A stretch of DNA of 64,000 nt. Source: Gallibacter sp963558965. Lineage in GTDB: Bacteria > Bacillota > Clostridia > Peptostreptococcales > Anaerovoracaceae. Position numbers and translations under genes: made by a program. Where the stretch lies: assembly GCA_963558965.1 (NCBI GenBank), contig CAUWIT010000001.1, positions 1 through 64,000 on the forward strand. Direction: 5' to 3'. Under the pieces are notes generated by a model that worked only from the letters and a program-made list of their open reading frames with translations, was not told where the DNA came from and made no database searches. Below are positions 37,171 through 45,543 of this stretch, piece by piece. How positions within the stretch are numbered: position 1 is the first letter of the stretch; each line of letters begins with the position of its first letter.

Positions 37171-37216
37171 ATAATATATTTTTCCTTCTTTCTGTGTATA
37201 GTCATATAATCGATTT

Positions 37217-37222
37217 ATTATA
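37217..37222 (-). promoter_or_regulatory. Extended -10 promoter of typA
   Basis: TATAAT (37222-37217) preceded by TGG, which makes an extended -10 element; the -35 region is poor. Predicted start near 37210, 40 bases before the typA ATG. It may drive the 14-kb run to 23052, in which I found no internal terminator. Confidence 0.65.
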
Positions 37223-37288
37223 CCATAAAATCCCAAATAATACTACATTTTGACGTATATATATTCTATCAATTTTATAATTTTTTCT

Positions 37289-37918
37289 TTAAAATTTTGA
37301 ACTGTCGTATTTTTTTACCCAATCCTTAAATATTTGCCAGTCTTCTTCGTGTTCCATAAAATATTTAGGACAATTTTTTCCTGTAATATCTCCATGTCTA
37401 ATAACATTGTCTCTTGAAATATTATACTTATCACAAAGCCAAGCTGTTAATTTTACAGTTGCATTGTAAGATGGTATTGTAAATTCACCGCTTGCATCTG
37501 GATGACATACTTCAATACTTATGGTATCATGATTTCTATTGTTTGAAGCTGCCGATTGCATATACAGCGGAACACATTGTATAATCTCTCCATTTAAACC
37601 AACGACAAAATGAGAATTAACTTTTGTGGTTTTTTGTGCAAAATAATCTCGATTTTGTTTTGCAGTTGACCCTGGATTTGCAGTATAATGTATTACAATA
37701 TCGGTAACTCTATCCATGTTTTTATCTTTTGGATCAGCTTCATATATCAAATCTTGAGTTACCCAATCTGGCATATCATTTGCTTTAAGCACTGGTTGCC
37801 TATAAAAATTGAAATATCCAATAAAAATAACTGATATCAAAATAAATATCAGTAACTTTTTGCCTTTGTTAGAACTTTTCCTTGCATGTTTACCATTATT
37901 TTTATTAATTTTCCTCAT
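37289..37918 (-). CDS. N-acetylmuramoyl-L-alanine amidase (amidase_2 type), membrane-anchored
   Basis: About 209 residues. Basic N terminus, one hydrophobic segment (KLLIFILISVIFIGYFNFY pattern) acting as signal anchor, then the amidase_2 domain with the zinc His in VIHYTANPG, SHFVVG, SIEVCHPDASG and HGDITGKNCP. It cuts between MurNAc and L-Ala in peptidoglycan. The frame continues to a TTG at 37978, but no ribosome-binding site precedes it; the ATG at 37918 lies only six bases after a perfect TATAAT, which suggests a leaderless mRNA. Confidence 0.88.
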   Translation of the reverse strand: MRKINKNNGKHARKSSNKGKKLLIFILISVIFIGYFNFYRQPVLKANDMPDWVTQDLIYEADPKDKNMDRVTDIVIHYTANPGSTAKQNRDYFAQKTTKVNSHFVVGLNGEIIQCVPLYMQSAASNNRNHDTISIEVCHPDASGEFTIPSYNATVKLTAWLCDKYNISRDNVIRHGDITGKNCPKYFMEHEEDWQIFKDWVKKYDSSKF

Positions 37919-37924
37919 GCATAC

Positions 37925-37930
37925 ATTATA
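37925..37930 (-). promoter_or_regulatory. Extended -10 promoter of the amidase gene, likely leaderless
   Basis: TGGTATAAT on the minus strand with TATAAT at 37930-37925. The A of the ATG at 37918 falls at the expected transcription start, and no Shine-Dalgarno sequence precedes it. Confidence 0.6.
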
Positions 37931-37941
37931 CCACAAAAAGT

Positions 37942-37971
37942 TTGACACAAATATTACAATACTGTTATATT
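37942..37971 (+). promoter_or_regulatory. Promoter of the methyltransferase gene
   Basis: Perfect TTGACA (37942-37947), 18-base spacer and TATATT (37966-37971). It lies back to back with the amidase promoter, 11 bases apart. Confidence 0.75.
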
Positions 37972-38029
37972 GTATCAAATTAAATACAATATATAAAGTA
38001 AAATTTTTAAAATATAAGGAGAAAAATAA

Positions 38030-39166
38030 ATGTATAACACATTGAAAAAAATAAATGATGAAAACACCTTAATCTCTATGGTTATAAGCAAGCAGAGACG
38101 AAAAAGCCATGCCATTCTTAAAATAAATGTAAGACCGGTACTAATAAACAGTAAAGTTATGTATCAAGCTGAATACCACTATTCCAACAAGGTAACACAT
38201 TATAACTTTGAAAAAAACGAATTCGTGGACTTTGTTATAAGCGAAGTGAAAAACAACTTTAAACAAGTTAATATATTCACTACCGAAAACGATATACAAA
38301 TACTTGCAAATAAAATAGAGAAAGCGAAAATAAATACTAAGCCACCTACTCAAAAAGCAAAGGATATAAACCACAATAAAAATAAAAATTATCTGATTCC
38401 AGACAATACACCTTGCGATTTTTTAATTAAACTTGGAGTTATGGATGAAAATGGCAAAGTTTATCAGAAACACTACAGTAAATTTAGACAGATAAACAGA
38501 TATTTAGAAATTGTTTCAGACTGCTTGCCATATTTAAATAAGGATAAAATCAAAATTATAGATTTTGGATGTGGCAAATCTTACTTAACTTTTGCTCTAT
38601 ACTATTACTTTAAAAAGCAGCTTGGCATACCTGTCGATATTACTGGACTAGATTTAAAGGAAAACGTAATAGAACTTTGCAACAATATTGCTAGAGAATT
38701 AAATTATGAAGGACTTGATTTTAAGTTGGGTGATATAGCTGACTACAAAGACACTCAATGCGATATGGTTGTCACACTGCACGCATGTGATACTGCTACA
38801 GACTACGCACTTATAAACGCTGTATCTTGGAATACAAAAATTATTTTATCAGTGCCTTGTTGCCAGCACGAACTGTTTAAGCAGATAGATAATCCTGTTG
38901 AAAATTCAATGTTTAAACACGGCATCATAAAAGACAAATTCACTGAACTTTTAACTGATGGGCTTAGAGGATTGAAGCTAGAATCAAAAGGCTACGATGT
39001 TTCTATGATTGAGTTTACAAGCCTTGAGCATACATCAAAAAATATACTGATAAAAGCGGTACTAGACGAAAAAGCATCTGAACAATCAAAGAAAAAAGCA
39101 TTGAATCAGTATGAAGCATTGAAAAAACAATACAATGTAACACCTACAATCGATCAACTTATATAA
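38030..39166 (+). CDS. Class I SAM-dependent methyltransferase (METTL25-like)
   Basis: 378 residues. A mixed N-terminal region (1-115) of unknown role is followed by a Rossmann methyltransferase domain: DFGCGKSYLTFALYY (SAM motif I), a later VTLHACDTATDYAL and SVPCCQHEL. The last two motifs are typical of the Methyltransf_32/METTL25-like group, whose bacterial substrate is unknown, though an RNA target is often supposed. The ribosome-binding site AAGGAG is well placed. It is a single gene between a shared promoter region and a bidirectional terminator. Confidence 0.8.
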   Translation: MYNTLKKINDENTLISMVISKQRRKSHAILKINVRPVLINSKVMYQAEYHYSNKVTHYNFEKNEFVDFVISEVKNNFKQVNIFTTENDIQILANKIEKAKINTKPPTQKAKDINHNKNKNYLIPDNTPCDFLIKLGVMDENGKVYQKHYSKFRQINRYLEIVSDCLPYLNKDKIKIIDFGCGKSYLTFALYYYFKKQLGIPVDITGLDLKENVIELCNNIARELNYEGLDFKLGDIADYKDTQCDMVVTLHACDTATDYALINAVSWNTKIILSVPCCQHELFKQIDNPVENSMFKHGIIKDKFTELLTDGLRGLKLESKGYDVSMIEFTSLEHTSKNILIKAVLDEKASEQSKKKALNQYEALKKQYNVTPTIDQLI

Positions 39167-39208
39167 AAAATAGGCCATCTTCACATGTGAGATGGCCTAA
39201 AATTTTTT
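39165..39208. terminator. Bidirectional terminator between methyltransferase and AGCS genes
   Basis: A near-perfect hairpin at 39171-39199 (TAGGCCATCT with AGATGGCCTA) with an A run to the left and a T run to the right. It serves both converging genes. Confidence 0.85.
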
Positions 39209-39216
39209 CAATCTAT

Positions 39217-40608
39217 TTATTTATTTTCTCTATCAATATTTTCTAATCTTTCGGCTTCCTTTGATCCAGATTTATGAAGCGCAACTACAACACCGCTAAG
39301 TGCTAACAATGCAATAACGTTTGGAATAACCATTAATCCATTAAAGAAGTCTGCAAGTTCCCAAACAAGTTCAACTTTTAGTAGTGAACCAGCGATAATA
39401 CAACAAACTACTATTGCAGAATATATAGTAATAGCCTTTTTACCAAACAAGTATTTAACATTGATTGATCCGAAGAAATGCCAACTTAAAATTGTTGAAA
39501 AAGCGAAGAATAACAAGCAAATAGCTATAAATAAATCGCCAAAGCTACCAAATGTATTGATAAATGCCTGCTGACTTAATGCTGTTCCAGTTTTACCTGA
39601 ATCTAAAGCGCCAGTACAAATAATTGATAAAGCTGTCAAAGTCAAGATTACAAATGTATCGATAAATACACTTACCATAGCAATCAATCCCTGATGATGT
39701 GGAGTTTTAGCTGTTGCTCTTGCATGAGCATGAGGTGTAGAACCCATACCTGCTTCGTTTGAGAAAAGTCCTCTTGCAACACCATATCTAATAGCCTGCT
39801 GGATTGAAATACCAACAGCTCCACCTAGCATACTCTTTGGAGTAAACGCACATACAAAAATCATTTTAATCGCATGTGGTATAGCAGATGCGTTTAATAC
39901 CAATAAAATCAAACTTCCTAAAATATAGATAACTGCCATAAATGGTACGATTTTTTCAACTACAGCAGATAATCTCTTAGTACCACCTATAAATATAAAT
40001 GCAGCGATAATTGCTAATACGATACCGAATACTAATGGTGAAAATTTCAAACCACGACTATTAAATGCCTCTGTAAACGCTGCACTAATAGAGTTTGACT
40101 GAACCATAATACCCATAAATCCAAGCGCTAGTGTAATAAATACAGCAAACAATGCAGCTAATACTTTACCGAACTTACCTTTAAAAGCCTGTCTGATGTA
40201 GTAAACAGGTCCACCTGTTACCTGACCATCTTCGTCCACTGTTTTGTAATTTTGTGCTAAAGATGCTTCCGCATAGATTGTAGACATTCCGAAAAATGCA
40301 CTTACCCACATCCAGAAAATTGCTCCAGGGCCTCCAGAAATCAATGCAGTAGCCGCACCTGTAATATTACCTGTACCTACCTGAGCTGCGATAGCAGTAG
40401 ATATAGCCTGGAATGGCGTCATCTCACCTTTATCACTCTTTTTCCCTTTAAGGCTGAAGTTGCTGAAAAGCAATTTCCATCCAGCACCAAATTTACGAAC
40501 CTGGATGAATTTTAATCTGATTGTATATAGGATACCTGTTCCGCATAACAATGTAATTAGTATAGGTCCCCACATAACGCTGTTGATTTGTTGAACTAAT
40601 GATAACAT
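39217..40608 (-). CDS. Sodium/alanine-glycine symporter (AGCS family)
   Basis: 463 residues with about eleven membrane segments. Signature GTGNITGAATAL and the motif GVARGLFSNEAGMGSTPHAHA define the alanine/glycine:cation symporter family, which takes up glycine or alanine with Na+ or H+. The glycine riboswitch in its leader (40732-40850) says that glycine is the relevant substrate here. No gcvT operon lies near. The ribosome-binding site is AGGAGGAG. Confidence 0.93.
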   Translation of the reverse strand: MLSLVQQINSVMWGPILITLLCGTGILYTIRLKFIQVRKFGAGWKLLFSNFSLKGKKSDKGEMTPFQAISTAIAAQVGTGNITGAATALISGGPGAIFWMWVSAFFGMSTIYAEASLAQNYKTVDEDGQVTGGPVYYIRQAFKGKFGKVLAALFAVFITLALGFMGIMVQSNSISAAFTEAFNSRGLKFSPLVFGIVLAIIAAFIFIGGTKRLSAVVEKIVPFMAVIYILGSLILLVLNASAIPHAIKMIFVCAFTPKSMLGGAVGISIQQAIRYGVARGLFSNEAGMGSTPHAHARATAKTPHHQGLIAMVSVFIDTFVILTLTALSIICTGALDSGKTGTALSQQAFINTFGSFGDLFIAICLLFFAFSTILSWHFFGSINVKYLFGKKAITIYSAIVVCCIIAGSLLKVELVWELADFFNGLMVIPNVIALLALSGVVVALHKSGSKEAERLENIDRENK

Positions 40609-40671
40609 TTGTACTCCTCCTAAAATTTTTTAACTCATTCAATTAGTTGCAAAATCCATTTTTTTGCATAA

Positions 40672-40696
40672 ATAAAAAGAGCTGTGTAACAGCTCT
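40672..40696 (-). terminator. Terminator of the glycine riboswitch leader
   Basis: AGAGCTGT/ACAGCTCT stem (40678-40685 with 40689-40696, loop of three) followed by six U on the minus strand, 64 bases before the symporter ATG. The 5' arm overlaps a GGAGAGC segment that could pair with an upstream sequence as antiterminator. Confidence 0.82.
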
Positions 40697-40731
40697 CCGG
40701 AGTAAGACTTTTGCATAGTTAAAATCATGTA

Positions 40732-40850
40732 TGCTCTGTCCTTTATGCCTGAGAGACTCATCAAAGCTACAACAGTTGAAAAACTGCTACTTTGACCTCC
40801 ACCTTCGGCGCTTTCATATGGATTTATGAAAGACTCTCCAGAGTTGTCAG
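40732..40850 (-). ncRNA. Glycine riboswitch (single aptamer)
   Basis: Reading the minus strand, conserved elements in order are CTCTGGAGAG (40843-40834), GCGCCGAAGG (40811-40802), CTCTCAGGC and AAAGGACAGAG ending at 40734. These are the hallmark boxes of the glycine aptamer. After it come only a short hairpin (GCATA...TATGC) and the terminator, so it is a single-aptamer type and not the tandem form. It precedes a glycine/alanine symporter, so it is probably a glycine-responsive transport control; whether ON or OFF is not settled by sequence. Confidence 0.9.
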
Positions 40851-40869
40851 TATTAACACCGACTTTATA

Positions 40870-40899
40870 AATATACCATATCTTATGTATAAAATTCAA
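40870..40899 (-). promoter_or_regulatory. Promoter of the glycine riboswitch/symporter transcript
   Basis: TTGAAT (40899-40894), 18-base spacer, TATATT (40875-40870) with an extended TGG before the -10 box. Start expected near 40863. Confidence 0.72.
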
Positions 40900-40904
40900 G
40901 TGTA

Positions 40905-40954
40905 AAATAAAAAAACTATCGTACCTTTTTGAAAACAATAGATACGATAGTTTT
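40905..40954 (-). terminator. Terminator after the OFA-type MFS gene
   Basis: A 12-bp perfect stem (40912-40923 with 40943-40954) followed on the minus strand by a T run. It isolates the MFS gene from the riboswitch promoter directly downstream. Confidence 0.82.
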
Positions 40955-40969
40955 ATAAAACTTAATTAG

Positions 40970-42184
40970 TTAAGGTCTTCTAATTAATACTGAACTGATT
41001 GTAGCAACTACTACTGCTCCTAGCATTAGCATAAATGTGCTAAAGTATGACTGACTTGAGTCGTAAAGAGCACCTGCAATAGTTCCACCAAATGAAGCGA
41101 TTAATAGGTTCATATTAACTATTGGATAGTTAACTGGGTAGTGTTTCATACCGTAGAATGCTCCAATAAATGCTGAGTTCATAGGTGTAACTCCGCCATA
41201 TGCTAGACCACTTACCATAAATGCAATGATGATAAGTGCAAAGCTCTGAGTTGTTAGAGATGCAATCAATAGAGCAACTGCAACTACAAATGTAGCATCT
41301 ACTACAAACATAGTGTTTCTTCTGCCGATTTTATCAAATAAAAATCCGCAAATTACACGACCAATACCATTTAAAATTGAAATTAAACCTACAACAGTAG
41401 CAACTGTTCCTGCAGCTGCAGTTGGGTTGATTTCAAGTACGATACCGCTAGCCTGTGAAATTAAAGCTAGACCAGCTGCACTTAAACATACAGCCCATAA
41501 GAAGTATAACCAAAAAGATGGTCTCTTTAGCATAGTTCCAGCTGTAGCTTCAATACCTTCTTCTTTTTTAACGCCAGACTTCTTTTCTGGTGGTGCTGGT
41601 GGTACAAAGTCTGCACCTGGCGCTTTGATAATCAAGGATCCTATTACAAATACTACAACAAGGATAATACCAAATGCAAAGAAAGTATTTCTCCAAGCAT
41701 CCACACCAACGCCTGATGGTGTTACAGCCTGATAAACTTTACCGATAATAAAGCTACCAAAACCAAATCCCATTAATAATATACCTGAGATTAAACCAGG
41801 TTTATCTGAGAACCATTTTGTTACACAACTCATAATACCGTTGTAAACAAATCCTGAAGCAAATCCAGCGAATACACCATATCCGATGTATAACATAGCA
41901 AGTGAATTTGCTTTTGAAGCGATAAAGAATCCGATTAGGAATAAAATACCGCTGATAATCATATTAACTTTTACGTTAATTTTTTTAGAAGTTAGACCTC
42001 CAGCCAAACCTCCAAAACAGAAAAATGACATACATATTGTAAATGTCAATGATAGCTGTGCCTGGCTCCACTCTGTAAAGTAAGCTGCAAGTGGAGATGC
42101 GATTACACTCCATGCATAAACCAGACCTGCAAGAAGCAAGATAATTGTTCCTACTCCTGCATAAAGCCAACGTTTCTTTTCCAT
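40970..42184 (-). CDS. MFS transporter, oxalate/formate antiporter (OFA) family
   Basis: 404 residues, twelve predicted membrane segments. The start RWLYAGVGTIILLLAGLVYAWS and the motif YGVFAGFASGFVYNG fit the OFA family of the major facilitator superfamily. Members exchange monocarboxylates or dicarboxylates such as oxalate and formate; many clostridial ones are of unknown substrate. No oxalate-degrading genes are near. It is preceded by an inverted repeat overlapping its likely promoter and followed by a strong terminator. Confidence 0.82.
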   Translation of the reverse strand: MEKKRWLYAGVGTIILLLAGLVYAWSVIASPLAAYFTEWSQAQLSLTFTICMSFFCFGGLAGGLTSKKINVKVNMIISGILFLIGFFIASKANSLAMLYIGYGVFAGFASGFVYNGIMSCVTKWFSDKPGLISGILLMGFGFGSFIIGKVYQAVTPSGVGVDAWRNTFFAFGIILVVVFVIGSLIIKAPGADFVPPAPPEKKSGVKKEEGIEATAGTMLKRPSFWLYFLWAVCLSAAGLALISQASGIVLEINPTAAAGTVATVVGLISILNGIGRVICGFLFDKIGRRNTMFVVDATFVVAVALLIASLTTQSFALIIIAFMVSGLAYGGVTPMNSAFIGAFYGMKHYPVNYPIVNMNLLIASFGGTIAGALYDSSQSYFSTFMLMLGAVVVATISSVLIRRP

Positions 42185-42214
42185 AATTTAAACCTCCAAA
42201 TACTAATATATTAT

Positions 42215-42240
42215 ATATGCAGTACACCTATATGTGCACT
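42215..42240 (-). promoter_or_regulatory. Inverted repeat at the MFS gene promoter, candidate operator
   Basis: Plus-strand TGCAGTACAC and GTGCACTGCA form a palindrome with a 6-base centre and one mismatch. It overlaps a possible -35 (TGCACA) and the spacer to a TATAAT on the minus strand, about 40 bases before the MFS ATG. It has no U run, so it is more likely an operator than a terminator. The regulator is unknown. Confidence 0.5.
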
Positions 42241-42254
42241 GCACTATAAACAAA

Positions 42255-43553
42255 TTATTTAGCTGTATCTTTTTGTGGTCTAAAGATAATAAATAAAATC
42301 GCACTTATACCCATAAGGATTGGATAGTACAAGTTAGGAAGTACATCTATAGGTGTTACTCCTGCAAATCCATTTTCAACAGCTAAAGCCGCTGCTGTTA
42401 ATAGCTGCGCACCATATGGAATAATTCCCTGACCAACTGAAGCAAATATGTCTAATAGAGAAGCAACTCTCTTAGGTTTAACTTCAAATTCGTCACCGAT
42501 TTCCTTTGCAATAGGACCAGTAAGTACAATTGCAACAGTATTATTTGCTGTACATAAGTCAACTAAAAATACTAAAATAGCAATACCAAACTCTGCTCCT
42601 CTTTTACCTTTAGTTCTCTTTTTAATAGTTTCAATAATTAAGTCAATACCGCCGTTTTCTTTAACAAGTGCAACGATACAAGCAACTGTAATTGAAATAA
42701 GTGATATTTCAAACATAGAACTCATTCCTGTACCGATTGCTTTAATACCTTCAAATAAAGTAAATGTATCTGTTGCAACTCCAACAACCATTGAAAGAAT
42801 TATACCTGAGAATAATACTGCAAATACATTAAATCCAATTAAAGCTCCAATAAGTACTACCAAATATGGAATTACTTTTACTATTTCGTATTCGTAGCTA
42901 CCTGTTGTATTACATACTAATGATGTACTTCTAACGTAGAACAATATAATAGTAATAATTGCTGCCGGTAAAACTATAAAGAAGTTTTGATTGAACTTAT
43001 CTTTCATTTCACAACCCTGTGTTCTTACTGCCGCAATAGTTGTATCAGAAATCATAGATAAATTGTCACCGAACATTGCTCCAGATACTACTGCACCTAC
43101 GCAAATAGCAATTGGGAATCCAGTCTGCTGAGCAATACCAGCTGCAATAGGTATCAATGCAGTAATTGTTCCAACTGAAGTACCCATAGATACTGAAATA
43201 AAACATCCGATTAAGAACAATCCAACAATCATAAATTTAGCTGGCAAAAATGAAAGACCTAAGTTTACAGTACTTTCAACTCCGCCTGCTGCAGATACAA
43301 CTCCAGAAAAAGCACCTGCTACGATGAAAATAAATATCATAGTAATAATATTTACATCACCTGCTCCTTTTGAGATTATTTCCAATTTTTCATCGAAAGT
43401 CAATCTCTTGTTTTGTAACATACCTACAAATAAAGCTATAACAAAAGCAACTAATGCTGGCATAGCATAGAAGTCACCTTCAATAATACCTCCACCTGCA
43501 AATAATACAATAAACACCAAGAAAGGCAATAATGCCATACCTCTGTTTTTCAT
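42255..43553 (-). CDS. Na+/H+ antiporter, NhaC family (first copy)
   Basis: About 432 residues with around eleven membrane segments. Motifs ISMGTSVGTITALIPIA, AMFGDNLSMISDTT and NNTVAIVLTGPI match the NhaC/ion-transporter superfamily. Some relatives in amino-acid fermenters carry organic substrates or swap Na+/lactate-malate, so cation exchange is inference. GTG at 43565 is in frame but lies on the AGGAG ribosome-binding site; the ATG at 43553 is chosen. It is divergent from a second, longer NhaC gene. Confidence 0.85.
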   Translation of the reverse strand: MKNRGMALLPFLVFIVLFAGGGIIEGDFYAMPALVAFVIALFVGMLQNKRLTFDEKLEIISKGAGDVNIITMIFIFIVAGAFSGVVSAAGGVESTVNLGLSFLPAKFMIVGLFLIGCFISVSMGTSVGTITALIPIAAGIAQQTGFPIAICVGAVVSGAMFGDNLSMISDTTIAAVRTQGCEMKDKFNQNFFIVLPAAIITIILFYVRSTSLVCNTTGSYEYEIVKVIPYLVVLIGALIGFNVFAVLFSGIILSMVVGVATDTFTLFEGIKAIGTGMSSMFEISLISITVACIVALVKENGGIDLIIETIKKRTKGKRGAEFGIAILVFLVDLCTANNTVAIVLTGPIAKEIGDEFEVKPKRVASLLDIFASVGQGIIPYGAQLLTAAALAVENGFAGVTPIDVLPNLYYPILMGISAILFIIFRPQKDTAK

Positions 43554-43609
43554 ATCAATACTCACTCCTAAAAAAAATTACACCTTTGAAAATTACAAGG
43601 CGCTTGGAT

Positions 43610-43639
43610 ATTATATCATATACAATGTAGTATTATCAA
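43610..43639 (-). promoter_or_regulatory. Promoter of the minus-strand NhaC gene
   Basis: TTGATA (43639-43634), 18-base spacer and TATAAT (43615-43610) preceded by TGA, an extended -10 element. Start near 43603. Confidence 0.75.
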
Positions 43640-43850
43640 TGGAATTTTGTTGGATTTCCAAAGAAAATCAGCTTTTTTTAACAATATTGATCATTTTCAA
43701 ATTTTGAACATTTTACATGCAATTAATCTATAAAAAATTTTTTTATTTTTATAATGACTATTTTGTCACAAAACATTGATATTTCAACATTTAGCAATTT
43801 ATCAAATTAAAATAGACTGAGTTTATAGAATTTTTAAACAATTTAAATTA

Positions 43851-43878
43851 TTGCATTTTTTTGTTTCTATGCTACAAT
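43851..43878 (+). promoter_or_regulatory. Promoter of the plus-strand NhaC gene
   Basis: TTGCAT (43851-43856), 16-base spacer, TACAAT (43873-43878) preceded by TGC (extended -10). Start near 43885, leader about 70 bases. Confidence 0.7.
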
Positions 43879-43953
43879 GATTCTAACGAGTGTTTTGTGT
43901 TATTTAACTAGAATCATTTACGAACTTATTACTTATTTTGAGAGGAGAACACT

Positions 43954-45444
43954 ATGGAAAATACTAATGTTAAAGAACCTCGCAAACCTTATTTATGGGA
44001 AGCACTATTTTCATTTGGTGCCTTGATCGTTATCATGTCAATTGGTATCATCGTATTTGAAGTTGATCCACATATTCCTATGTTCTTAGGAGTAATCGTA
44101 GCAGCTCTTATGGCTCTAAAGATTGGATACAAATGGTCAGCAATTGAAGAAATGATGATCACAGGTATTTCTAGAGCGATGCAGGCAATATTGATCCTAG
44201 CTATCGTTGGTATGATGGTTGGTATCTGGCTACTATCAGGTACTATCCCAACAATGATTTACTACGGACTAAAACTATTGTCTCCATCAATTTTCCTAAT
44301 TGCAGCAGTTCTAGTATGTTCTATTACATCATTAGCAACTGGTACATCTTGGGGAACTATGGGAACTATGGGTCTAGCTCTAATGGGTATCGCTCAAGGT
44401 ATGGGCATGCCAATCGGACCTACAGCTGGTGCAATCCTAGCTGGTGCATACTTTGGTGACAAACTTTCTCCACTATCAGATACTACTAACCTAGCTCCTG
44501 CTATGGCTGGTACTGACGTATTTACTCACGTAAAATACATGTTGAAAGCAACAATCACTGCATATGTAATCGCACTTATATTCTTTGGTGTTTATGGATT
44601 TAAACATGCAGCTAGCGGAGAGGTTGATACTTCTCAGGTTACTGTTCTAATGGAAGGTCTAGAAAGTACATTTAACATCAATCCTGTACTATTACTACCT
44701 CCAGTAGTTGTAATCTTAGCTATCGCACTTAAGATTCCTGCTATTCCTGGTATCGCATTAGGTGCTATCGTAGGTGCTATCCTAGCTCCTATCTTCCAGG
44801 GTGACTTAGTTCTATTTGCAGAAAACAATGCAGGCGAACTAGTAAGAAACCACGTTGGAGCAAACTTTGGTGATATCCTAGACGTTGCTAGAAACGGATA
44901 TGTTTGTAACACAGATATTGAAGCACTAAACAGTCTACTATCAACTGGTGGTCTAATGAATATGGCTTCATCAATCTTAATGACAATTATCGCTATGATG
45001 TTTGGTGGTATCATGGAATTCACTCATCAGCTTGAAGTAATCGTAGATAAGATTACTAAGGTTGTTAAGAGCGGTCCTGGACTAATCATCGCTACAGAAC
45101 TTACTTGTGTAGCTTCTAACATCACAATGCCAGAACAGTACATCTCAATCCTAGTTCCTGGTAGAATGTATGCAGAAGCATATAAGAAAGCTGGTATCCA
45201 CCCTAAATCATTATCAAATGCTTTAGAATCAGCTGGTACAGTTACATCTCCACTAGTTCCTTGGAACACATGTGGTATGTACATCGCAGCTACCCTTGGT
45301 ATAACAGCAGGCACATACGCACCATGGGCAGTATTTAACTATCTAATGCCTGTAGTAACTATCGTATTTGCTTTCTTAGGTATCACTTGTACAAAGATGA
45401 CTCCAGAAGAACAAGAAAAAGCTCTTGCTGGCGAATTGGTATAA
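43954..45444 (+). CDS. nhaC: Na+/H+ antiporter, NhaC family (second copy)
   Basis: 496 residues with about eleven membrane segments, a clearer NhaC than the divergent copy: GTSWGTMGTMGLALMGIA, AGAYFGDKLSPLSDTTNLAPA and NITMPEQYISILVPGRMY. It should exchange Na+ for H+ at alkaline pH or high salt. The ribosome-binding site GAGAGGAG is strong. It ends at a bidirectional terminator. Codon use is biased toward CTA and GTA in this gene more than in its neighbours, perhaps reflecting high expression. Confidence 0.92.
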   Translation: MENTNVKEPRKPYLWEALFSFGALIVIMSIGIIVFEVDPHIPMFLGVIVAALMALKIGYKWSAIEEMMITGISRAMQAILILAIVGMMVGIWLLSGTIPTMIYYGLKLLSPSIFLIAAVLVCSITSLATGTSWGTMGTMGLALMGIAQGMGMPIGPTAGAILAGAYFGDKLSPLSDTTNLAPAMAGTDVFTHVKYMLKATITAYVIALIFFGVYGFKHAASGEVDTSQVTVLMEGLESTFNINPVLLLPPVVVILAIALKIPAIPGIALGAIVGAILAPIFQGDLVLFAENNAGELVRNHVGANFGDILDVARNGYVCNTDIEALNSLLSTGGLMNMASSILMTIIAMMFGGIMEFTHQLEVIVDKITKVVKSGPGLIIATELTCVASNITMPEQYISILVPGRMYAEAYKKAGIHPKSLSNALESAGTVTSPLVPWNTCGMYIAATLGITAGTYAPWAVFNYLMPVVTIVFAFLGITCTKMTPEEQEKALAGELV

Positions 45445-45510
45445 GATTATAAATATCATTTATTTACTTAAAAATTACGAAATTCTTATTATAACTAACA
45501 CTCTAAACAG

Positions 45511-45543
45511 AAAAGAGACTTGCAAATTGCAAGTCTCTTTTTT
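45511..45543. terminator. Bidirectional terminator between nhaC and ung
   Basis: A 13-bp perfect stem (45511-45523 with 45529-45541), loop of five, flanked by A and T runs. It reaches the stop codon of ung. Confidence 0.85.

Larger units (their letters stand above)
43554..43953. other. 400-base AT-rich divergent promoter region between two nhaC-type genes
   Basis: No coding region. It contains the two promoters listed separately. The middle (about 43660-43840) is very A+T-rich with several T and A tracts and no recognisable motif; it may carry binding sites for a regulator or be curved DNA. An 8-bp inverted repeat (43878-43885 with 43909-43916) spans the start of the plus-strand leader. Confidence 0.6.

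Noticed and set aside
40639..40938. An open frame of 99 codons on the minus strand upstream of the symporter
   Set aside because: It runs across the promoter, the glycine aptamer and the terminator; the apparent protein is the riboswitch read as codons and has no ribosome-binding site.
42448..42897. 149-codon frame antisense to the first NhaC gene
   Set aside because: Same reason: antisense of a transmembrane gene, with no signals of its own.
43878..43916. 8-bp inverted repeat in the nhaC leader as a riboswitch or terminator
   Set aside because: Spacer of 23 bases, no U run, and no known aptamer elements; may be chance in AT-rich DNA.
44634..45023. Open frame antisense to nhaC
   Set aside because: Mirror of membrane-helix codons; no start signals, and composition typical of an antisense shadow.
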